64,000 nt of DNA from Psococerastis gibbosa (Eukaryota; Arthropoda; Insecta; Psocodea; Psocidae), in assembly GCA_963971405.1 (NCBI GenBank), contig OZ020488.1, positions 3,472,001-3,536,000 of the forward strand, given 5' to 3'. Shown in pieces: positions 1-12,979 of the stretch (its first letter is position 1; each line of letters starts with the position of its first letter). Below the pieces are notes generated by a model. The model saw only the letters and a list, made by a program, of their open reading frames with translations, was not told the origin of the DNA and searched no databases. Made by a program: the position numbers and the translations under genes.

Positions 1-520
1 ATCGTTGTTTATTTATTATTATTTAAAAAAAGTGCTACCAATTAGGGAAGTGTTTAAAAAATTACTAAAACGTGTATTAGTGTTTTTCAATATTTTTCAA
101 TCCTTTACTTTTCTTACAATACTTACCATATAGGAAATATGGGATACAACATGGCGGATCACAATACCCGGGTATATAGTGCCTTACTGTACACAGTAAA
201 AGTGTAAACAAACTTTCCTACCATGTTTATACTACGACGTATACGTATACGTAACCGGTTACCCCGTTTGAAATTTAGTTTGAAAGATATAGCTGCGACA
301 CAGTGGAGTTTTACGCATTTTGATAATAACAAAAACTATAGATTTTATACAGACGAATGATGCTTCAGTAAAACTCCAAACAGGACGGAAGTTTTTTGAA
401 CACATCGGCGTCATAATATAAAAATAATAATAATAAAAAAACATCCAAATATGAAAATAAATCTTACCTTAAAATTAAAATAAATCTTACTTTATACATA
501 AAATTAGTTAAACACTTGCC
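1..520. other. No gene seen
   Basis: AT-rich, with stops in all frames apart from short accidental frames. No repeat of this window matches. Confidence 0.5.
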
Positions 521-524
521 AAAT

Positions 525-685
525 CGGCTTCGGTGGTAAGGTGGTAGTGAAGGTGTATACTTGTCCAAGTCTCTAAGCGCCATGCGATCAGAGACGTGTC
601 GTAACTCAGCACAAGTATTAATTTACTCATTGAGGCGACTGAAGAGGTCAATCAGATACATTCATTAAATTGTTTGCATGCGATT
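525..685 (+). repeat. Repeat D copy
   Basis: CTTCGGTGGTAAGGTGGTAG, CGATCAGAGACGTGTCGTAA, CATTAAATTGTTTGCATGCG. Relatives are at 3245-3420 (+), 30440-30590 (-), 35325-35440 (-) and 52715-53020 (-). Class unknown. Confidence 0.62.
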
Positions 686-689
686 AACC

Positions 690-1405
690 ATTTTTAAACA
701 AAAATATATAATGAAGAAAAAAATGAACCCCGTATCGCACAATAAGAATAAAAATAAAAATAATGCAATATAAACTTGGGAAAGAAATGGAATAAGATGA
801 AGACGTTGAAAAGAGAAAGAAAAAGTGAGGAAAATGAAAAACGCCCATTCTCTGCCACCATACGAGACTGGAATTTGTAATTAATTGAGAAACGTGTCGT
901 GGTATAATTTTGTTCGAAAACACAAAAATTTCAATAGGGGATTGAAGTACAATAGTACAAAATATACTACAAAGCTTAAGAGGGAATCGGAGTACCCCCA
1001 CTACGCGTCTTTTGTACTAATTCTGGCCACAGTTCCTCAACTCCTTCTTCGGGACCAATACAGTAGCCCGACTTACGCTACCTACGCTACGCTACGCTAC
1101 CGCAACATATTCGGAGATACGCGGGTTTTCATTACTGGTATGCTACGATGAAATTTTGAGTGTGAAGAAGAAAAACTTAACTCGTCAGGCAACATTGTTA
1201 GAATATATGAAGCAAAATAACTTCGGTTTAGGTTACTTTATTCATAACAATGTAAATTGTTTTATTATCTTACACTTAATTAAACATTTTTCTTCTAAAT
1301 TATTGTTTTCTTTAAACTCTGGTCCCGATAAAACGTACCTACTTTATATGTACTGTTATATGCAAATTTGAACCCTGAATTAATCGTGTGACTTTACAAT
1401 GTTCT
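690..1405. other. No gene seen
   Basis: Contains a small CGCTAC repeat (1074-1100: CTACGCTACGCTACGCTACC). Open frames of 71-105 codons on both strands show no domain. Confidence 0.5.
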
Positions 1406-1514
1406 CCAATTAGTTTGGAATCCATTATAACCAGGTTAGTCACTCAACTGACTCAACTCCCTGATGTGAAGGAGTTTGCCCTTAGCGTGCCTCAAGTTAA
1501 TTAACAGACTCACT

Positions 1515-2496
1515 CAGTGCCGGGACTGGCTATGGGGCCACAGGGGCCATGGCCCCAGGGCCCCCCAAAAAGCCACAAAACACAAAATTTACAGTAGACA
1601 TAGTTTAGAACACTAAAACAAACCATTAAGGCAAACACGTCTTCCCATATATTGACCAGTTTATGCTATCACTGGATCGTTGAAAGTTGAGAATTTTATA
1701 AATCTAGTACGGTAACATGAATATGTCTTCCTCAGAAAATTGTATAACCTTTACTGCTGTTAAAATCGTAAAACTCCACTATTTTGGGCCTATTTTTTCA
1801 AAAAATTTCCTCCGGGGGAGACCCCCGGGCCCCCCTGTTTGCAGCTATATGAATATGCATTCCTTTGTAAGCTTTCCTGCTGTAAAACCATAATGTTTTT
1901 CCATTACATTTTTCAAATTCTTCCCCGGGGGGAAACCTCCGGGCCCGCCTCTTTGGGCTAGATGAGATATTATTTTTATGAACAAGCATTCCTTTGTAAG
2001 CTTTATCAAATCTATACTTTACTGCTGTTAAAATTCTTAAAACCCCACTATTTTGCACTTTTATCTTCAAATTTTCACCCCTCTTCGGGAGAAATGCAAT
2101 ATTATTTCTATACAATCTGAACCGTCGTAATATTAAAATTACGATTTAGTCCGCATATCCGCAAAATATAAGCCTGTGTTCGCACCGCAGCTAAATCGGT
2201 CAATAAATTGACGTTTGTTGTGTCCATACTATCATTTACTCATATACGAGTAACACCATAACCTCTAAAGAATACACTAGATACAATTGAATTATCAAGA
2301 AAAAAATGTACACTAGATAGGATTACAATCGCCACAGCAATCCTGGCTTGTCTGGCATCCTGATTCCTCTCTAGTCTCCATTTTATATTAAATTTATAGT
2401 CGAATATTCGTTTAAGGGTATAAGCCTTTTCTGCCCGAGAAAGGGCCCCCACACAATTACGGCCCCAGGGCCCCCACAAGGCCAAACCCGGCACTG
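1515..2496. mobile_element. Non-autonomous hAT element, 982 nt
   Basis: Ends CAGTGCCGGGACTGGC and CCAAACCCGGCACTG are inverted repeats. The 8-nt target duplication GACTCACT is perfect (1507-1514 and 2497-2504). Inside are G/C-rich blocks (CCTCCGGGGGAGACCC and relatives) and partly repeated segments, but no transposase frame. It interrupts a repeat C copy on the minus strand. Confidence 0.85.
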
Positions 2497-2984
2497 GACT
2501 CACTCCCCCCGCCAGGCTGACAGGGTTGCTTACAGCAGAAATTGCGAAAATAAAACATTAGGAATGAGAGAAGTGTGTTCCCATCTATTCTGTATGTGCA
2601 TGCAATGCGTACATTTTCCTCTCTTGAATTTTCTGTAGAACAGGGAATTTAACCATACCTGCTCTATTTCTATGTTTCCCCTTCCACCTTGTCTGCTCAT
2701 GCGCAGTGATATCAGTCGACATTGAAGTATGAGTCAACACGTCTGGACCGGTGTAGATCGGGCAACGCGCGGGTGATTGTAGGGGCTTAGCAGGGGGGGG
2801 GGGGGGGGTGGAGGTTCTGTTGACATTTCATTTCAATGGCGGATCATTTTACTCAATTGCTCCTCGTTAAGACCTGCTGCAAAATTGGATCAAATATTGA
2901 CTGAATCCGGAATCTACTAAGAAATTGATAGGTCGTTTAACACCGGATCAGCTTGTCTCAAAATGTGAATTGTACAGTTAGAGT

Positions 2985-3235
2985 TAACAGCATTAGAAAT
3001 TTACTAGTTCTGTCCATTGTTTTCTATGATAAAGAGCGATGGACGTTGACTCAATCAATGGAGAACAGATTTAGTGCATTTGAAATGTCGAGGCTCTGAG
3101 GCGAATGGACGCAGAAGCTGCGCTGCTGCTGTTGGTTAAGAAACGGAAAGCAACATACTTCGGAGTTTAGCCATATGATGAGGTACAGGGGCGAAAAATG
3201 TCGCCTTCTTCATGTACAGGGTAACAGCAACAAGC
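2985..3235 (+). pseudogene. Non-LTR retrotransposon RT relic
   Basis: Pieces of the post-RT region are readable in changing frames: AGAGCGATGGACGTTGACTC (ERWTLTQ-like), GGAGAACAGATTTAGTGCAT (ENRFSAFEM), then GAGGCGAATGGACGCAGAAG (RRMDAE) and GTTAAGAAACGGAAAGC (VKKRKA). The same blocks occur at 6010 and 21850. Confidence 0.6.
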
Positions 3236-3244
3236 AACTTTAGC

Positions 3245-3420
3245 GACTTCGGTGGCAAGATGGTAGCGCGTGCTTGTACTGTTGCGAGTATCTACACACC
3301 TTGCGGTCGGAGACGTTTCGTAACTCGACACAAGTACCTATTAGGGGACTTAGTGAGGCGATTGAAGAGGTTTTTTTTTCATTAAATGATTTGCATGCGA
3401 TTTAACCTTTTTATTAGATA
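3245..3420 (+). repeat. Repeat D copy
   Basis: CTTCGGTGGCAAGATGGTAG, CTTGCGGTCGGAGACGTTTC, ATTTGCATGCGATTTAACC. Confidence 0.62.
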
Positions 3421-3548
3421 ATAAGATATTAGATAGATAAAGCGGTGATGGACAAGCTGAGACAAGCTTACGATTGACGCAATGAAACAGGAGAAAGCAT
3501 CACTTAATCAAGTACATACAACATAAATAAATAAGGGCATATTTTTGT

Positions 3549-3665
3549 TCTACTACTAAGCCAACCTAGAGGAGTTCTATAAATCCCTCTCTTACACTCA
3601 ACTAGGAAGGCCCGGGACCGCCTGCTTTCCATGCCCTCCAAAGCATCGCCAGAAAATGTACATAC
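3549..3665 (-). repeat. tRNA-derived SINE body, partial
   Basis: Only the 3' body is kept (AAGCAGGCGGTCCCGGGCC and GTTGGCTTAG on the minus strand). The tRNA-like head is missing. Confidence 0.6.
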
Positions 3666-4214
3666 GTAACCGAAACTGCCGTAACTCCTTACTTATACCA
3701 CAAAAATGTGGGCTAACCAGCAAAGGAACGCGGTTAACGCCCTGCCACACCAAGAAATGACCCAATTTCAGCAACTGGAATGAAATTTTGAAAGACAATC
3801 CCCGAAAGGAGCGGCGGCTTCAGCAGTGCCACCTGGGGGATCTCTATGACAAATAGAGAACAGTCCAACACATTTATTAATTTCTCCTCTTAGTCTCTCT
3901 CTTTCTTTCTCTCTCTCCCTACACTTTCTATTTCACACCCCACCTCCTTTTACCCTGCCCCCCCCCCCCCCGTGCCCCAAACTGACTTTAGCCTCGTCTT
4001 CCTTCCATGCCGTCTTTCTATATTACAGTTAAAGTCGACCTATCCTATTAGCCCTGGGTGAAAGTGAGGCAGCACAGCTTTGAGATCGAAATACAAACAG
4101 GATAAGAAGCTGTGTGTCGCTGAGTATTTTATTTTTGGTGTATGAGGTACAGGCTCCTATGGAAGCTTCTAGAAAAAAGCTGGGATGTATTGTTGCCTTA
4201 ACCTATCTGAAAGC

Positions 4215-4430
4215 CGGAGTCACATGAATAACCATTAGAATCCGGGATAATGGGCCGTGGTCGGTATGAAAGTGATCGATCGCTCCCAATGCAGCGTCCA
4301 GGTATAAATCTCAGTGCGCAGACACTTACAGACCCATACCCAGTCACTCGCTACAGAGCCACCGAGGTACAACCGAAGTCTACGCAGCGCCACTGAAGAT
4401 GTCGAGATGTTGACGAAACCTTTGGGATTT
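4215..4430 (+). repeat. Hammerhead-like module, rearranged copy
   Basis: Begins with an inverted piece (AGAATCCGGGATAATGGGCC), then GTCTACGCAGCGCCACTGAA, GATGTCGAGATGTTGACGAA and ACC. The stem-loop is shortened by loss of the loop bases. Confidence 0.55.
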
Positions 4431-4794
4431 GTTGTGCTGACAATTGTCCTAAATGACATAATAATGGTTCACTTTGAACAGCTAGGTCCAAAGGTAGTAT
4501 ACGTGTGTACCATGTGTACCTATGGCCTACTGTCATCAATGTGCGTCATTATTAGCCAATCAGAATGCTTGTTACATGTCTTTTAGACTACTGATGGGTA
4601 GGCTCCCTGAAGTGATAAAAGACATGTAAAACATTGATTTAAAGGCCAATTCCCAGACATTCGTTGTTACCAGACTGAAGGAAATAGTAAGAGAGAACAA
4701 CTAGAAGATGGATTAGGGTATGTGTTAGTATTATAATATATTATTAATTATTTAATAATTTATGTTTTCTAATTTATAAACAGCCTCCTATATG

Positions 4795-5485
4795 CAGTGG
4801 CGGCTCGTCCATAAGGGCACTGGGGCTACAGCCCTCCCATAATTTTACAGGCAAACAAAGCAATTTCCTTTTAATAATAATAATAATAATAAAATAATAA
4901 TATACTATTCTGAAGAAAAATGCAACTGCTACAATTCGGCTATGCTATGTGCGTGCTCTGGGCAACTTGGGGCAATTTTCAATTTAGCCCCGGGTCGCCA
5001 TGGCAACCGAGTCAGGCAAAAGTTAAGAAGATCGTTCGCACCATTGAAAAGGTGTACACAACTTTTCTCTTATGGACCTTGCAATGCAATTCATGCCATA
5101 TGCATTTTTACATGGGCAGCGGGGCAGCGCCCCAAAAATGACTTTAAATGTTTCGTATTGATAATAACGTTGAATATTGGTATTTTTTTAAAATCATAAT
5201 TATAAGAGTTATTTTTGAGAAGAGTTTCACTATTTTGTCATGACTGATGATTATTATAAAATTTTTCAAAGAAGAATTTTTGACTAGGGAAGTCAGGTTC
5301 TGCCCAACGGGCAGGCAGGGTAATGTAAACAAATATTACAAAAATGTAAAGAGCGAGTGATAGACTTGTTTGCTACATCGAAATGCCGAAGAATCTATTT
5401 GATATTCAAGTAGTGGTAAGTTATATGCTATTACTTTATTACAATTCGGTGCCCCACCATTTTGATACACCACGAGCCGCCACTG
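4795..5485. mobile_element. Non-autonomous hAT element, 691 nt
   Basis: Ends CAGTGGCGGCTCGTCC and CACGAGCCGCCACTG are inverted repeats. The 8-nt target duplication CCTATATG is perfect (4787-4794 and 5486-5493). The interior is AT-rich without a transposase-like frame. Confidence 0.88.
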
Positions 5486-5989
5486 CCTATATGGTAAAGT
5501 AAACCATAACAGATTTCCCTTTCATATCGACCACGGCTTTCCTTCTGCTACGTATAAATAGGAAAGCAATAAGGAAATTCAAAACTTAATGGACCGAGTG
5601 AACCGAAAGCATTGAATAATAGGGAACACTGAATAGTACTATAAGGTGGGGAAACTCGTGACAAAGTTAATCAGCCCGCATCATTGACATTCCTACGCAG
5701 TCCCCCCTCCCCCTTTACCCCCCCCCCCCCACTAAGTTACCCTTACAAAACAAACTTTCCAACCCTCTTCTGCCTCCCCCCCCCCCATTGATTGGACCCC
5801 CACACCGCGTTGGAATCAATCGGTCTGCTAATTATCGAAACCAATAATTGGCTTATTGAAAACCATTGTGTTTTGTGGTCATTGAATTGCCTTCGCCTGT
5901 ATTTAAAAGGCCGAGAGTAGTCCTGCAGGCATAGCACGAAGCAACATTAACTGTTCATTGTTGAATATATTTGAGTGTGCCGGACTCTG

Positions 5990-6590
5990 CAGTTGGACCT
6001 TCGATTGAGAATGGTGAAATGCTATCTGTTCCCAATCGTTCTATATGGTATGGAGGGATGGACAACTATGAAGAACAGAATCAGTGCATTTTAAATGTGG
6101 ATATAAACGAAACTAAGAGGGAAGAGGCTCAGCTGGTGGGGACACTTGCTGAGGCATTAGCGCTAATACGCAGAATGGGAGAGTCGATGGTGCCTGGACA
6201 CCGAGCACTTGGACGCCCAAAGCTCACCCTGAAGAGGAAAATTATGAGCGACCTGCAAGAAACCGGGCTCACAAGGGAGGACGCGCAAGACAGAAACGTC
6301 TGGAAACGCTCTGCCGACGACCCTCCATGAGGGAAAGTAAAAAGTAAAAGTAGATATACAGACGAATGATACACATTTCCTGGAGAGGTAGTGCCCCTTA
6401 CGTTGAGGTCTTGAGGCGAATGGATAGCAGAAGTGAGTTGTTGTTGGCGGTTAAGAAACGGAAACTAACATAATTTGTTAATAGAAACGTAAAATATCGC
6501 CTTCTGCATGTTGTAATCCAATGGAAGTTGGAAGGACTGAGGGTTACAGACAGGAGAACATCCTGGTTGAGGGAGAGAACTTACCTAAAA
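5990..6590 (+). pseudogene. Non-LTR retrotransposon 3' ORF relic, rearranged
   Basis: 6020-6110 reads FPIVLYGMEGWTTMKNRISA. 6180-6330 reads GRPKLTLKRKIMSDLQETGL then TREDAQDRNVWKR. 6360-6590 reads SWRGSAPYVEVLRRMDSRSE, LLLAVKKRKL and VTDRRTSWLRE. These are standard segments after the RT domain of RTE/CR1-type elements, out of order and frameshifted, so it is dead. A 119-codon open frame here (5971-6330) is part of this relic. Confidence 0.65.
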
Positions 6591-6699
6591 ACGAAAGCTC
6601 CACAAAAAAAATGTTTTCCCCTTCTAGTGGGGAAGTCAAGGTACCATTACGTTTGGGTGGGTCTTGGCTCGTCGGTAAGTTTTTTGATTAAACTCGATT

Positions 6700-8865
6700 T
6701 CGTGAATTAATTTTTGCTAATTATATATATATATGTAGAAATACGTAAATGTACCATAAGGTTGTTGTACATATAATCGTATAGACACCGGTAGAGCAAT
6801 GACGTCAAATCCCAATATTTTGATTGATTGATCTGATTGATGAGCTAAAGCATTTTTGTATGCCAAAGTAGTTTATTCCAAAGGGTAGTTCTCACATTCT
6901 ATTGAAAAGTATCAGTAAGGAATAAACCTCTAGTATTCGCCCATGTCGAAAACAAAGACAATTTTCTTTCTTTCTTCTTTTTTTGTAGTTCACGGTTCCG
7001 CTGTGCGTTTCTAGACTAAGGTGACGTCCTGAATTCCACAGACCTTCCAAGCTTAAGGGACCTCACCCAAATGCTCTACAAAGTCTACAATGTCTACAAG
7101 CTTTGATGTCTACATACAATGACAACATAATGTACAAAAATCCCTTTCGCCTCTGGCCGATCTACTCAGAGGTGTAGGGAGATTCCGCAGACCCTGATTT
7201 TCCTCTACGCTACCTACGCTATGTATGTAATAAAAAATAAAAAAATACTTCATTATTTTCCCGACCACAACATCAACACACAAAACACTCTTGTGTTCCA
7301 AATTGCGAACCACAATGCCGACTATGAACTTTTATTTATCAAATTATTTTCACTTTGACTGGATGCCATCTTGAAATGGTTGACTGGTCGTAAAAAGTGT
7401 TGATTACCATTATCGTAGATAATAATAATACGGACTTTCAGTCAGATTTTTTAATTCATTCCTCTGCGACCAATATTAACTGAGATATGAATTATATAAG
7501 GTTTCAATCGGCCGCCATCTTATAACTAAATAGTATATCTAGCTGGTTGAAGAACTGAATCAAGACACTCGTATGATCAAATTTTGTGCCAAGTTTCATC
7601 AAAATCTGTTAATATTTACGGAAGTTACAGAGTTTCCTAAAATCGATGTATATACAGTATATATATTTTGAACGGAGGGTGGTTTTAGGCTCAGTGGGTC
7701 ATGAAATGAAAAGTTGTGAAGAAATTTTCGGAAAGTCGAACATTGGTCGCCATCTCAATAGGTAGATCTCCCTAAAAACCAAATTCATTTTTTTTTTTTA
7801 TAAATGGCTTATGGATTTTCCGTTATTTACAGTTATTGAAAAAATATCCTATTTATATCTAATCATACGGTGCTTAACCATTTTTTTTTTTTAAATAACT
7901 GAACCTCAACTCTGCTTATCTGTAATCTCTTTTATCTGTAATCTCCTTTATCTGTAAAATCCTAGGCTCGGGAAAAACGCTGATTCCAATTTTTTAACGT
8001 GCTCTATTATTTCAGCCTGACTGAACGGGATTTTCCCGAACGGACCAATAATATTGAGTTTATTTTTTTTCCTAGTTAAAGGTAACCCCCACGGTTGCTT
8101 ACAAAGTCTCTGTAGTGAATACAGCGGCTAAAACAGGATCAAAAGTTTCCTGTGGCATAGTTAATGGCGTGCTTGTCTCAACGCAACAATCGGAGATGTA
8201 ATATGATTTAATTTAGTTTAATTTAGAAAAGAAGAAAGTATGTTGATTGACTTTACTTTTCATACCCTTTTGTAACCTTTCCAACCTAATGATCCTATTT
8301 TTAGTCGGCCCATGCAATAAGGTACTCCCAGAGGAATTTTTTATGACGCCCTATACTTGATGAGTTCTTTTCACGACCAATAGGCAAACCCCAATCTGAA
8401 AGTTTGACAAGTTTCAAGAGCATTTCCGTTGGAATGACAACTTCGGGGGCTTAATTTATAGAAGGTGTGCCCGGCTCATGAAATTTTAATAACAATTTGA
8501 AGTAATAGCGACAACCCGTCCAATAGGGTTGCCGGCATCTCTATTTTAGTGCTCTCAAAATTATTGCGACGCTTGTATCACAAATTCACAATTCTAAATT
8601 CCTGCCCTCTATGACGGAAGGATGTGGGGGTTGCCTACCAACTTCCGGCCTCTCCCTTTCCCTCGTTATTGTGTAGGTCCGTACAAAGTTCCCAACTTGG
8701 TCATGCTAAAATGATGATCGCAACAACAGTTCTATATAGGAGTGATAAAAATTCACTTCCCGCCAAATAGGTGTATATTTTGGAATTTTTGAGTCCACTC
8801 ACCACGTGACTTCCCATTGAAATTAGTAGCAGCAGCCCTATTATGGCGACCTGTGATTAATGTAA
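6700..8865. other. Long stretch without a recognised gene
   Basis: A region at about 7340-7770 has features of an old transposon (CGGCCGCCATCTTATAACTA and TGGTCGCCATCTCAATA, and CCAAGTTTCATCAAAATCTG). It matches nothing else here and ends were not found. The rest is AT-rich with T-runs. Confidence 0.4.
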
Positions 8866-8869
8866 CTTC

Positions 8870-9050
8870 TTCTTCTTCTTCCCCGCGCAGCGTGGGGGGG
8901 GGGGTCGCACCAAACCCATTTCCTTGAACTCACCTCGGCCTCGGTCGGACGTTAACGTCTTGAGCTCGGTCATTGTTTTCCCTCTTGCTCCAGCGAGTTG
9001 TTCAAAATATTCCTCGAGGGTCTGTCAATGGGTCTCTTGCCGAAATAGGT
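8870..9050 (-). pseudogene. LINE 3' tail relic
   Basis: The minus strand reads AREPIDRP-like text and then CTCAAGACGTTAACGTCCGA, ending in (GAA)n. It resembles the DLRTLASDRGEWR-type C-terminus of non-LTR elements, broken. Confidence 0.35.
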
Positions 9051-9892
9051 GTTGCATACATACATGAGAAGTAGGCTGCTGTAGTCTTTTGGACTTGATT
9101 AACGTATCACCGGGGTTTATTCAACTGTTTTAAAAATGAGTGCAAACTGTAAGGGAAATTCAAATTGAGAAATTAATCCTTGGCTATATTTTTGGTGAGT
9201 TATCAATTTTTCTCCCTTAGTGTAGACACATTAATTAAAATTCTTATTATATTTCAAAAGAACCGGTCTGTCCGTGAATGCCTCGCATTGCACAAGCTAA
9301 ATATAGTTGCGGGTTGTTGTCGCAGGTACCTTACCCTAAATCGGGTAGGTACACAAGTACTCATCCCCACATTTTACAGTTAGTCTTAATATTGCAACGG
9401 CTCCGATAGGTTCTAATCATTTACCTATTGTTAATTTACATTAATTTTATTAGTTGTGGTTGTAGTGTTCTCTTGTTTGTGTTATTATTCTTTATATTAA
9501 ACAGTGTTTATTGTGCTCGCCCCTGCTGTGATTCCTGCGGATACTTTGCAAGCCACGGACTCCAGCAGTAGATAAGTAGCGTAGCCTATTCACTTAAAAC
9601 ACAAACACCCAGACATCTTACAGCACCACACTATACATTACATATTATAATAGGTCTACCTACTGTACTACACCTTCACCGAGTGAGCAGAGTACGGTAG
9701 GCTTATTCTTTTATCTCTTATTCTCTTACCAAATCATATTATTTTCATACAGTCCACTCTCATTTCATAGGTACCTAAACCTCCAGGAGCGCAATTTGGA
9801 GTTCCTAGTTATTAGCTTATTAGGATACGCCCCTGTTGGGAGTTAGATACTTATTTTATTTTACTGAGTTACTGCAGAAAAGCACACGGTCG

Positions 9893-10506
9893 TAGTTTAC
9901 TCGAACATGCTTTCCAATTTATTAATTAGTAGATAGAAATAATGTGTAATTTCATAGTAAATAAATTCCCTATGGTTAAATTTCAGATCCCTCTAAGGGG
10001 GAGGGGGGGGGGTCCACCTCAATATATTAGAAACCCCTTAAAACTCAATTGCATATTCAGGAACGAACAGACAAATACATTGTGACAGCAGTAACAATGG
10101 CACATGGCACGTAATATATTGGAGCGTGAATTTTCCATTATTTCTTCAAAAAATAATTTTTTGCACAGAACCAAATATTTTTTGGGAATGCAGCCTCGGT
10201 TCGGTTTTGTTTTCATGAAAATTGACTATTTTTTTTTATCCCAGAAGCAAACTATCAAGGGGTAAGTGACCCCCCGCATTATGTTAACATTATAACGACT
10301 ACAAAATATGTGAATTTAAAAGAAATCGTTGGAGCCGTTTTTGAGAAATAATTTTTTTAGACGTTTTTTTGGAGTTTTTTGAGAATAAAACCCCCCAAAT
10401 TGAGTTAGCCCAAAATAAAAAAAAACCTTCCCGAGGCATGATTTATGTCAACCTACATGCTAAATTTCACCAAAATCGACCGAGTAATTTGCCCGGAAAG
10501 AGATGC
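9893..10506 (-). mobile_element. Family R fragment 9, minus strand
   Basis: The right end (GTTTACTCGAACATGC) is present near 9894. The body runs to GACCGAGTAATTTGCCCGG. The microsatellite and left terminus are lost and an internal segment is deleted. Confidence 0.65.
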
Positions 10507-10920
10507 CTTTCTATGTTTTAAAGTCACAGACATACCACAATGACCACGACTACATACAGAGTAAATGAATGTGACCTTTATTAGCAGCTCCCCCTCATTT
10601 GAACACAACCAAATTCGGTTTCAGCAGCTCATTGGCCGGCGGCCCTTTAAGGGTGACTGGGGGGGGGGGTGTTACTAACTGTGATGATTGCAGCCATTAC
10701 AATTTGAGGGAAATTGTGCATGACATTAAATTTAGTCATGCATAAAATGTCATGTCATTTTCTAATGCCTCCGAAATTGCTAGTAACTATTGGTCCCACC
10801 ATCGGCAACGCTTCAAAAGTATTGGAAAATAATACTGGCTGGAAGGCACCGCCATCTACCAAATTCATGGCTGTAGAATGTTTCATGGACTGGTTGAATG
10901 TGAGTGAGCTTGTTTGTTAA

Positions 10921-11317
10921 GGCGGGGATTCCACCGACCGGCTAGGGCTAAATACAAAAACGATGACGTGGTAGCAGACATTCAAGACTTAGGCGGGGTT
11001 TCCACCGACCTCGCACAGCAGAGTGCATATGACATTGACGGAAATGTTTGTTTTTTTCTATGCCATAGTTAGAATTGATCAATGATCATAGAGTAAAATC
11101 ACAAACAAACTAAAATTAAAAAATGGCGTCATGGGATATGTTAATTACAAACATTTTAATAGATTTCTATAAAAAGAAAAACAAACATTTCCGTCAATGT
11201 CATTTGCATTCTGCAATTCGAGGTCGGTGGAAACCCCGCCTAAGTCTTGAATATCTGCTACCACGTCACCGTCTTTGTATTGTATTGTATATGTAGCCAG
11301 TCGGTGGAATCGCCGCC
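10921..11317. mobile_element. Composite fold-back MITE with TAA target site (PIF/Harbinger-like), copy 1
   Basis: Outer ends GGCGGGGATTCCACCGACCG and its near complement, flanked by TAA on both sides. The host is repeat C, whose uninterrupted copies read TTTGTTAACTTGAGG, which confirms a 3-nt duplication. A second element with the same end motif (10992-11240) sits at the centre, itself flanked by TTA and TAA. Confidence 0.85.
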
Positions 11318-11600
11318 TAACTTGAGGCACCCTAAGGGCCGACTCTTTCACCTCGGGGGAAAGGGGAGTTGACTGACAGGGTGGACCTCCTGATTATAGA
11401 GGATTTCGAACCACTTGGGGAACATGGTAAAGCCACACGATTAAATCGGAGGTGACCAGGACTCGACACGCACGTAGACTGAATGGTATAGTCTCAGCGA
11501 GTTATCATGTCCCACCATGTTCCCCTGCCATCCCTGTGCACACTACCAAGTTTGCCGAAGTTTGAACACGCTCTGCTCTAATGGATTCAACATGGTATGG
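11318..11600 (+). repeat. Repeat C copy
   Basis: TAACTTGAGGCACCCTAAGG, GACAGGGTGGACCTCCTGAT, GGAGGTGACCAGGACTCGAC, CTGTGCACACTACCAAGTTT. It is a dispersed repeat of about 300 nt with at least eight relatives here. No coding pattern; class unknown. Its left side is split by the MITE at 10921. Confidence 0.7.
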
Positions 11601-11924
11601 CCGTCGCAAAAATGTATAGAAGAACGATGACTATACGTAAAACTATACGAAAGTCTAAGCCAGCAGTCAATAACTATTAGATGAGCGTCGAGACGGACTT
11701 AATCCTATATAAGAAAGATGAGACACAACAAGAAATATGGAGGGAGAGGAGACTTGTGAAACAGCCGCGCAAAATTGAGAGATACAATAAATGCAAAATA
11801 CTGATGAGAAATTTCTCTTATTTTCCGCCATTCGAATCTCAATTTATAGTTTTTTCTTCGAATTTAGCATAAGATGAGATTTTTTTACTTCCTTCATACT
11901 TATGTTAAATAGACATACTTAATG

Positions 11925-12035
11925 CTGAGGTACTGAGGCAAATATATAGCCTACAGCAGCCGAGTTGCTGCCGACGGTTAAGAAACGGTGTACCTTCTGG
12001 AGGAGTGCCGTCTGCATGAAATAATCCAAGGGAAA
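11925..12035 (+). pseudogene. LINE RT relic, short
   Basis: AATGCTGAGGTACTGAGGCA, GCCGAGTTGCTGCCGACGGT, TAAGAAACGG and CATGAAATAATCCAAGGGAA correspond to the NAEVLRRM...AELLLTVKKR segment, with deletions. Confidence 0.55.
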
Positions 12036-12234
12036 AAGCAGTGGTTTGCCCAGAGTACGACTTCCTTTTTCAGAGCAGCAATTTCAAACGTTTAAATTGC
12101 CATGATGAACGTCAATCTTCGATAGATGGGACATTTAAAGAAGAATACTTGCTACTCGACCACGATAGGATGGCCCCAAGGGGTCTTAGGTACGGCAATG
12201 GCGCTTCCAAAATCCTCTGTCTTGGTGGGTCTAC

Positions 12235-12400
12235 CAAATATGTCTGGACCTATCTCGGTAGCGTGACTTGTTCCCGTACTTGGTTAAGACAAGCTAATGT
12301 ATGTTACAATGTCAATGGTAAGTGTGTCTCAGCTTGCCCATGGCACTTGTAAAGTTGGCGTGTGTTGACATCGAGGAGTAAACCAGTTTGCCTACGGCTA
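12235..12400 (-). repeat. Repeat B copy, diverged, minus strand
   Basis: CTTGGTTAAGACAAGCTAAT and CAGCTTGCCCATGGCACTTG, then GTTGACATCGAGGAGTAAAC, match B in reverse. An open frame at 12041-12352 overlaps this repeat and is not a gene. Confidence 0.5.
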
Positions 12401-12429
12401 GAAATTCATTTGGAAACGATACCAATTCT

Positions 12430-12590
12430 CCCTCTCTCTCCCTTTTCTTTGCCCAGTATTCCCTAGACAAGGAGCATATATTTACCAATATTTACCAAAA
12501 TATTACGTACCGGTACTGTACAATAATATTATCCACATCCCCGAGCTTGCACGTGATTGTAACAAAGTGCTGCTACAATAGGGCATTATC
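12430..12590 (+). repeat. Dispersed repeat shared with 54400-54540
   Basis: CCAGTATTCCCTAGACAAGG, ATCCACATCCCCGAGCTTGC and GTGCTGCTACAATAG correspond to CCAGTATTCCCTGGAAAAGG, CATCCCGCATCCCCAAGCT and GTGCTGCTAAACAAG at 54420-54535. Class unknown. Confidence 0.5.
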
Positions 12591-12979
12591 ATGTGATACT
12601 AACAATAGGCTACTATTAATCTAACCTCGGTAGGTTGCGTCATATCCAGAATTCCCCTTTTCCACTTTTCTGTAACCTCAACTCCTCACCCCTTTTCAAG
12701 AGATGAGTTTGGACCCGCCTCTGGACATGACCATGCCGTAACCGGCGTTTTCTCTGAACTTTTCAACAATGTCCGCTGTTTCCAACTCAGCTGATCAGCT
12801 CGGACCTGATCTTTTCTTTTCCTGTCCGCCATATAGACATTGATGACAATTTGAGTAAAATCGGGGTTGATGCGCCGTGGGCGATCAGAAAAAGTACTTC
12901 CCAACTTTCATAGCAGCCTTTTACTGTAAAAGTAAAATAAAAAAGCATTTCAGATGGGTCAAGGCGATGCTTACCCATA

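Noticed and set aside
3960..3972. Many runs of 9-18 C or G (for example 2793, 3960, 16363, 26698, 36729)
   Set aside because: Mostly at fixed positions in transposons or isolated homopolymers; lengths may be sequencing artefacts and no G-quadruplex array is evident.
5971..6330. 119-codon open frame
   Set aside because: Its second half is a retrotransposon C-terminal segment and its first half is a different frame of the same relic, so it is not a host gene.
10714..10920. 68-codon open frame sharing GGAAGGCACCGCCATCT with 53733
   Set aside because: The shared stretch is about 20 nt, in different contexts, and the frame is not otherwise conserved.
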